A DNA stretch of 64,000 nt from Nocardioides sp. ChNu-153 (GTDB taxonomy: Bacteria; Actinomycetota; Actinomycetes; Propionibacteriales; Nocardioidaceae). Below are positions 60,474 to 64,000 of this stretch, piece after piece. Under the pieces are notes generated by a model, which ran no database searches, was not told the DNA's origin, and worked only from the letters and a program-made list of their open reading frames with translations. The position numbers and the translations under genes were made by a program. The first letter of the stretch is position 1. Each line of letters starts with the position of its first letter. The stretch covers positions 1-64,000 of the forward strand of contig NZ_JADEVT010000010.1 of assembly GCF_030466625.1 (NCBI RefSeq). Direction: 5' to 3'.

Positions 60474-61549
60474 GGACCGCCGTCGTGCTCGTGACCGGCG
60501 TCCACCCCGACGCGATGGCCGCGGCCCAGCTGAGCCTGGTGTGCGACCTGCCGGACGCCGTCGCGGTGCGCCACCACATCGACCTCGACCGCGGGGTGCT
60601 CGAGCGGGTCGTCAGCGACCTCACCGGGGTCGTCGAGCGCGAGGAGGTCGAGCTCGAGCACGCCTGCGTCAGCTGCGCGCTGCGCGAGGACGTGCTCCCC
60701 ACCCTCGAGCGCCTCGCCCGCGACGGCCGGTGGCGCTCGGTGGTCGCGCAGCTGCCCGTGGGGGCCGAGGCCGACCAGGTCTGCGGCGTCATCGCCCGCG
60801 ACCGGCGCCTCGCGCGCCGCCTGCGCCTGGCGGCCGTCGTGACCGCGCTGCCCGACGCGACGCTGGTCGACGACCTCCTCGGCGACGAGACGCTCGCCGA
60901 GCGCGGGCTGGCCACGAGCCACGACGACGAGCGCGGTGTGGGCGAGGTCGCCTGCTCGATGGTCGAGCTCGCCGACGTCGTCGTCACCACCGGCGCCGCG
61001 GGCACCGACGCCGGCCCGGACCTGCTGCGGGCGCTCGCACGTCCCGACGTACCGGTCGTGCGGGGGGCCGACCTGCTCGCCGGCACCGACCTCGTCACCC
61101 GCCCGCCCCACCAGCACGCCCGGTCGCGGGCGTGGGCCTCCCACGTGCGCGAGCTGCCCCTGCCCGTGCCCGCCTCCGCCGACGTGTGGACGCTCGACCT
61201 GGTCTCCGACCGGCCGTTCCACCCCGAGCGCCTCCTCGACGGGCTCGAGAGCCTTGCACTCGGGCGCCACCGCACCCGCGGCTGCTTCTGGCTGCCCACC
61301 CGCCCGGGACGCGCGCTGCTGTGGGAGGGAGCCGGCGGCCAGCTGAGCATCGGCGACGGGGAGCCGTGGGGCGACCGCGTGCCGCGCACCCAGCTCGCGT
61401 TCACCGGCACCGGGGCGCCCCCGCTCCACCTCGCGGCGGCCTTCGAGGGCCTGCTCGTCCCGCGCGCCGCCGTCGGCCGCGGGATCGGGTGGCACCAGGT
61501 CGAGGACGGCTTCGAGCCCTGGCTCGGCCCGATCCGCGACGTGGCCTGA
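60470..61549 (+). CDS. CobW/ZNG-family metallochaperone-like protein without a P-loop
   Basis: A 359-residue protein with the CobW fold: the metal-binding segment is [21 protein letters not shown] (Cys66, Cys69), and the C-terminal domain [30 protein letters not shown] is typical. In place of GxxGxGKT the N-terminus reads [18 protein letters not shown], so GTP binding by a Walker A loop is unlikely. Members in zinc-starvation operons are thought to deliver zinc to needy enzymes. Its GTG overlaps the L31 stop, placing it in the Zur-controlled operon. Confidence 0.85.
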   Translation: MRTAVVLVTGVHPDAMAAAQLSLVCDLPDAVAVRHHIDLDRGVLERVVSDLTGVVEREEVELEHACVSCALREDVLPTLERLARDGRWRSVVAQLPVGAEADQVCGVIARDRRLARRLRLAAVVTALPDATLVDDLLGDETLAERGLATSHDDERGVGEVACSMVELADVVVTTGAAGTDAGPDLLRALARPDVPVVRGADLLAGTDLVTRPPHQHARSRAWASHVRELPLPVPASADVWTLDLVSDRPFHPERLLDGLESLALGRHRTRGCFWLPTRPGRALLWEGAGGQLSIGDGEPWGDRVPRTQLAFTGTGAPPLHLAAAFEGLLVPRAAVGRGIGWHQVEDGFEPWLGPIRDVA

Positions 61550-61641
61550 GTCCCCGCCGCACCCACCCGCCGCACCCACCCGCCGCACCCACCCCCGCCC
61601 CACCCCCCCCGCCCTCCGGGGCCCGAGAGGAAGGACCCACC

Positions 61642-61827
61642 GTGGCCGTCCCGAAGCGCCGCACGTCGCGCAGCAACACCCGTCACCGCCGCTCCGCCTG
61701 GAAGGCGAGCGCACCGGACCTCGTGCCCGTCACCGTCGCCGGCGAGGAGCACGCCGTGCCCCGCCGCCTGCTGCCGGCCGTGCGGCGCGGGCTCGTCGAC
61801 CCGGCCACCGGCCGGCTCGTCCGCTGA
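61642..61827 (+). CDS. rpmF: 50S ribosomal protein L32 (zinc-independent)
   Basis: A 61-residue L32: [20 protein letters not shown] at the start, and no C-x-x-C pair, so the zinc ribbon is absent. GTG 61642; a GAGAGGAAGGA sequence lies upstream. The 92-base gap before it is C-rich. Confidence 0.93.
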   Translation: MAVPKRRTSRSNTRHRRSAWKASAPDLVPVTVAGEEHAVPRRLLPAVRRGLVDPATGRLVR

Positions 61828-61890
61828 GCCCGGCACGACCGCACGACCCCCGCACCGCCCCGCACCCACCGCCGCTCCCGAGGAGGAGAC

Positions 61891-62013
61891 ATGAAGGTCC
61901 GCAACTCCCTGCGCTCGCTGAAGAACCAGCCCGGCTCGCAGGTGGTGCGCCGCCGCGGCCGCACCTACGTCATCAACAAGCAGAACCCCCGCCTGAAGGC
62001 CCGCCAGGGCTGA
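61891..62013 (+). CDS. rpmJ: 50S ribosomal protein L36 type B (40 aa)
   Basis: ATG 61891 to TGA 62011-62013 encodes [20 protein letters not shown] then [20 protein letters not shown], the zinc-independent L36 (YkgO-type) with no cysteines. GGAGGAG lies 4 bases before the ATG. Confidence 0.92.
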   Translation: MKVRNSLRSLKNQPGSQVVRRRGRTYVINKQNPRLKARQG

Positions 62014-62026
62014 GTCGCCGGCGTCG

Positions 62027-62058
62027 CGGGGGTGCCGTCCGGGCGGGCGGCACCCCCG
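62027..62058 (+). terminator. terminator after rpmJ
   Basis: CGGGGGTGCCG pairs with CGGCACCCCCG around a 10-base loop, 14 bases after the L36 stop. Confidence 0.75.
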
Positions 62059-62126
62059 TCGCCGACGACGCCCGCCGCCCACCTCGTCTAGGCTCGGACC
62101 GGTCCCGACCCACCAGGAGGAGTCCG

Positions 62127-62717
62127 ATGAGTGCACGCAACGGCATCCGCGCCGCCGCGCTGGCGGGGGTGCTCGCCCTCGGGTTGGGCGCCTGCAGCGG
62201 CGACGACGGCGGTGAGCCGGAGGCCGAGCGCACCGACTGGCCCGAGAACATCACGGAGGCGTGCCCCGAGGTCGCCGGCTTCGTCGCCTCGCAGGAGCTC
62301 GACGAGGGCACGACCGACTACGCCGGCATCGCGTCGGGCCTGCGCGACCTCGTCGAGCACGGCGACGACGAGATGGACGCGACGCTGACCCCGCTCGCCG
62401 ACGCGGCCCAGGCCATGGCCGACAGCCCGGCCCTCGCGGCCGACGAGGAGATCGCCGACGCGGCGACCGACCCGGCCAACATCCCCACCGACCTCGACCC
62501 GGGGGAGACGGCCACCTACACGCTGCCCGGCCTGCCGACCGAGGCCGAGCTGGCCGAGATCGAGCAGCTCGAGGGCGACTTCTTCGCCGCGCTCTCCACG
62601 GTCTCGACGACCTGCACCGAGGCCGGCGAGCCGCTGGTGGACGAGGACGAGGTCGAGCAGCAGCTGCAGGACCTCGAGGAGATGGACGGCTCCACCGTCC
62701 CGCCGACCGAGGGCTGA
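62127..62717 (+). CDS. lipoprotein
   Basis: A 196-residue exported protein: signal segment with lipobox LGLGAC (Cys23), then SGDDGGEPEAERTDWPENIT and an acidic, mainly helical body with two more cysteines. Function unknown; many actinobacteria encode similar small acidic lipoproteins. TAGGCT (62089-62094) is a likely -10 and AGGAGGAG precedes ATG 62127, so this transcript has a leader. Confidence 0.82.
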   Translation: MSARNGIRAAALAGVLALGLGACSGDDGGEPEAERTDWPENITEACPEVAGFVASQELDEGTTDYAGIASGLRDLVEHGDDEMDATLTPLADAAQAMADSPALAADEEIADAATDPANIPTDLDPGETATYTLPGLPTEAELAEIEQLEGDFFAALSTVSTTCTEAGEPLVDEDEVEQQLQDLEEMDGSTVPPTEG

Positions 62718-62760
62718 GCCGCAGCTACCCCCGCCGCCCCCGGTGGGCGACGGGCGACGC

Positions 62761-62812
62761 ACAGACGCCGAGGGCGTCCGACCCCGAGGGGCCGGACGCC
62801 CTCGGCGTCTGT
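62761..62812. terminator. bidirectional terminator (lipoprotein / HU)
   Basis: A perfect 20-bp stem, ACAGACGCCGAGGGCGTCCG with its complement, and a 12-base loop that itself holds CCCC/GGGG, between convergent genes. Confidence 0.95.
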
Positions 62813-62826
62813 CGGTGGTGCTGGCG

Positions 62827-63102
62827 TCAGCCGGCGACCGTCTTCTTCAGCGCGGCGGCGGCCTTGAACGCCGGCGTCGTGCTCGCGGCGATCTGGATCT
62901 CCTCGCCCGTCTGCGGGTTGCGGCCGGTGCGAGCGGCGCGCTCACGGGTCTCGAACGTGCCGAAGCCGGCCACGGCGACCTTGTCGCCGGCCGCGAGGGC
63001 CTTGCCGATCGCGTCGAACACCGCGTTGGCGGCGGACTCGGCCTCGCCCTTGCCCAGGCCGGTCGCCTCGGCGACCTGGTCGACGAGCTCCTTCTTGTTC
63101 AT
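62827..63102 (-). CDS. hupB: HU family DNA-binding protein
   Basis: A 91-residue nucleoid protein: [49 protein letters not shown] (the DNA-binding arm). It lacks the long lysine-rich tail of mycobacterial HupB, so it is the short form. AAGGAG precedes ATG 63102. Confidence 0.95.
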   Translation of the reverse strand: MNKKELVDQVAEATGLGKGEAESAANAVFDAIGKALAAGDKVAVAGFGTFETRERAARTGRNPQTGEEIQIAASTTPAFKAAAALKKTVAG

Positions 63103-63164
63103 GTCTGACTCCTTGTCGCGGACTACTGGATTGCGGGGCGACCGTACCGGTCCCACGTCGTCCG

Positions 63165-64000
63165 TCACGCTACCGGGGCGGCGCTCGGATCGGGCGCCGA
63201 CGCCCCGTCCCAGCGCGTCGTGTCGGCCTCGGAGGCCACCGCGGCACGCACGAGGGCCCGTCGGGCGAGCACCGCGAGGACGGTCGCGCAGGCCGTGGCG
63301 GTGACCGTGACGACGTACGCCGCGGTGTGGCCGCCGAGGTCCGCGAGGCCGCCGGGGAGGTCCCCGGCGCGGGCGGCGTCGGCGAGCCGGCCCGCGAGCG
63401 CCGACCCCGCGGCGTACCCGAGGCCGGTGGCGCCCGCCAGCAGGGTCATCGCCGTGCCGACCCGGGCGAGCGGGACCACGCGCTCGGCCAAGGTGAAGGT
63501 GGTGACCATGTACGGCGCCACGGCGAAGCCGAGCGCGAGCGTCACCAGCGCGACGCCCACGAGGCCGTCGACGAGCAGGAGCGGCGCCGACAGCACGAGC
63601 AGGGCGACCGCGGCCACGACGAGGCGGTCGGCGAGCCGGAACCGGTCGGGCAGCGAGGCGTAGACGATCGCGGCGCTCGCGCTGCCGACGCCCAGCAGGG
63701 CGTGCAGGAGGCCGGCGGCGCCGGCCACGTCCTCCGCGGTCGCCAGCACGGTCGTGCCGGTCTGGATCGAGCCGAAGAGGGTGCCGAGGAAGAACTGGGC
63801 GGCGAGCAGCACGAGGACCGCGCCGGTCACGAGCGGACCGGTGGCGCCGTGGTCGACGCGGCCCGCGCCGGGCGGGGCGGTGCGGTGCAGCCCGAAGAGG
63901 GTGCCGAAGACGCCGAGCGTCACCGCGGCGACGAGGAGGGCGCCCGCCGGCGAGATCAGGGCCGCCACGAGCCCGACGAGCGCCGGGCCGAGCACGAACG
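63165..64000 (-). CDS. MFS transporter, C-terminal half (5' end beyond the window)
   Basis: The frame encodes ~278 residues with about eight hydrophobic helices and the mid-protein [25 protein letters not shown] motif that follows helix 5 in many MFS drug or metabolite exporters. It runs off the right edge, so helices 1-4 or 5 are missing. Substrate unknown. It stops 62 bases beyond HU. Confidence 0.85.
   Translation of the reverse strand, partial: FVLGPALVGLVAALISPAGALLVAAVTLGVFGTLFGLHRTAPPGAGRVDHGATGPLVTGAVLVLLAAQFFLGTLFGSIQTGTTVLATAEDVAGAAGLLHALLGVGSASAAIVYASLPDRFRLADRLVVAAVALLVLSAPLLLVDGLVGVALVTLALGFAVAPYMVTTFTLAERVVPLARVGTAMTLLAGATGLGYAAGSALAGRLADAARAGDLPGGLADLGGHTAAYVVTVTATACATVLAVLARRALVRAAVASEADTTRWDGASAPDPSAAPVA

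Overview
The window reads as chromosome from a very GC-rich actinobacterium. It looks most like the Nocardioidaceae (a Nocardioides-type organism), but that is a judgement from gene content and order with no database search. Supporting signs are strongly GC-biased third codon positions, many GTG starts, an F420-dependent redox gene (npdG), a zinc-independent ribosomal-protein set, a Glp/GlpR (gephyrin-like) division locus, an Rv0474-hbhA-like gene pair, and a large share of leaderless genes in which TANNNT lies 6-8 bases before the start codon. There is one tRNA gene (tRNA-Ala, anticodon CGC). I saw no rRNA, insertion sequence, phage gene or CRISPR array.

Region by region. 1-3.3 kb: an FHA protein whose 5' end probably lies outside the window, then a sulfur operon (Cys-containing leader peptide, DUF4395, thiosulfate sulfurtransferase, DUF1416) ending in a strong terminator. 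3.3-11.4 kb: an SGNH-type O-acyltransferase, a beta-keto acid cleavage enzyme, a small secreted protein, a DsrE-like protein divergent from a nitrobindin/Fur/YgfZ operon, and a DUF4012 protein. 11.4-39.3 kb: a long surface-polysaccharide region. It holds a BY-kinase with a (Gly-Tyr)7 tail, an initiating sugar-phosphate transferase, dTDP-rhamnose genes (rmlA, rmlB, fused rmlCD), an Rv0474/HbhA-like pair, an APS kinase fused to a low-molecular-weight tyrosine phosphatase, a Wzy-like polymerase, UDP-glucose dehydrogenase, cysD and cysN, a lower-GC block of glycosyltransferase/epimerase/acetyltransferase/flippase genes, and a convergent five-gene operon with GDP-6-deoxyhexose genes (gmd, rmd) and three GT4 glycosyltransferases. 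39.4-52.5 kb: a conserved actinobacterial housekeeping block (mscL, SAF-domain protein, FmdB, orphan histidine kinase, 5-formyl-THF cyclo-ligase, UDP-glucose pyrophosphorylase, glp/moeA, moaC, mog, acetyltransferase, SGNH hydrolase, glpR, tRNA-Ala, methyltransferase). 52.5-59.1 kb: release factor 3, a luciferase-like oxidoreductase, small redox genes, a class F sortase with a probable substrate, and npdG. 59.4-62.0 kb: a probable Zur regulon with a Zur-box-like palindrome between divergent sets of cysteine-free ribosomal proteins (S14, L33, L28 / L31, L32, L36) and a CobW-like protein. 62.1-64 kb: a lipoprotein, HU, and the C-terminal half of an MFS transporter.

How it fits together. UDP-glucose pyrophosphorylase, Ugd, RmlABCD and Gmd/Rmd would supply UDP-glucose, UDP-glucuronate, dTDP-rhamnose and a GDP-6-deoxyhexose. 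The initiating transferase, glycosyltransferases, Wzx-like flippase, Wzy-like polymerase and BY-kinase would use and control them. CysD/CysN plus the CysC part of the fusion could make PAPS, while the fused phosphatase domain could act on the tyrosine-rich BY-kinase. The most unusual points are the CysC-phosphatase fusion whose linker is made of an interspersed DNA repeat found between genes elsewhere in the window, the in-frame (Gly-Tyr)7 hexamer repeat, and three divergent leaderless promoters in which the two -10 boxes share one TA step.
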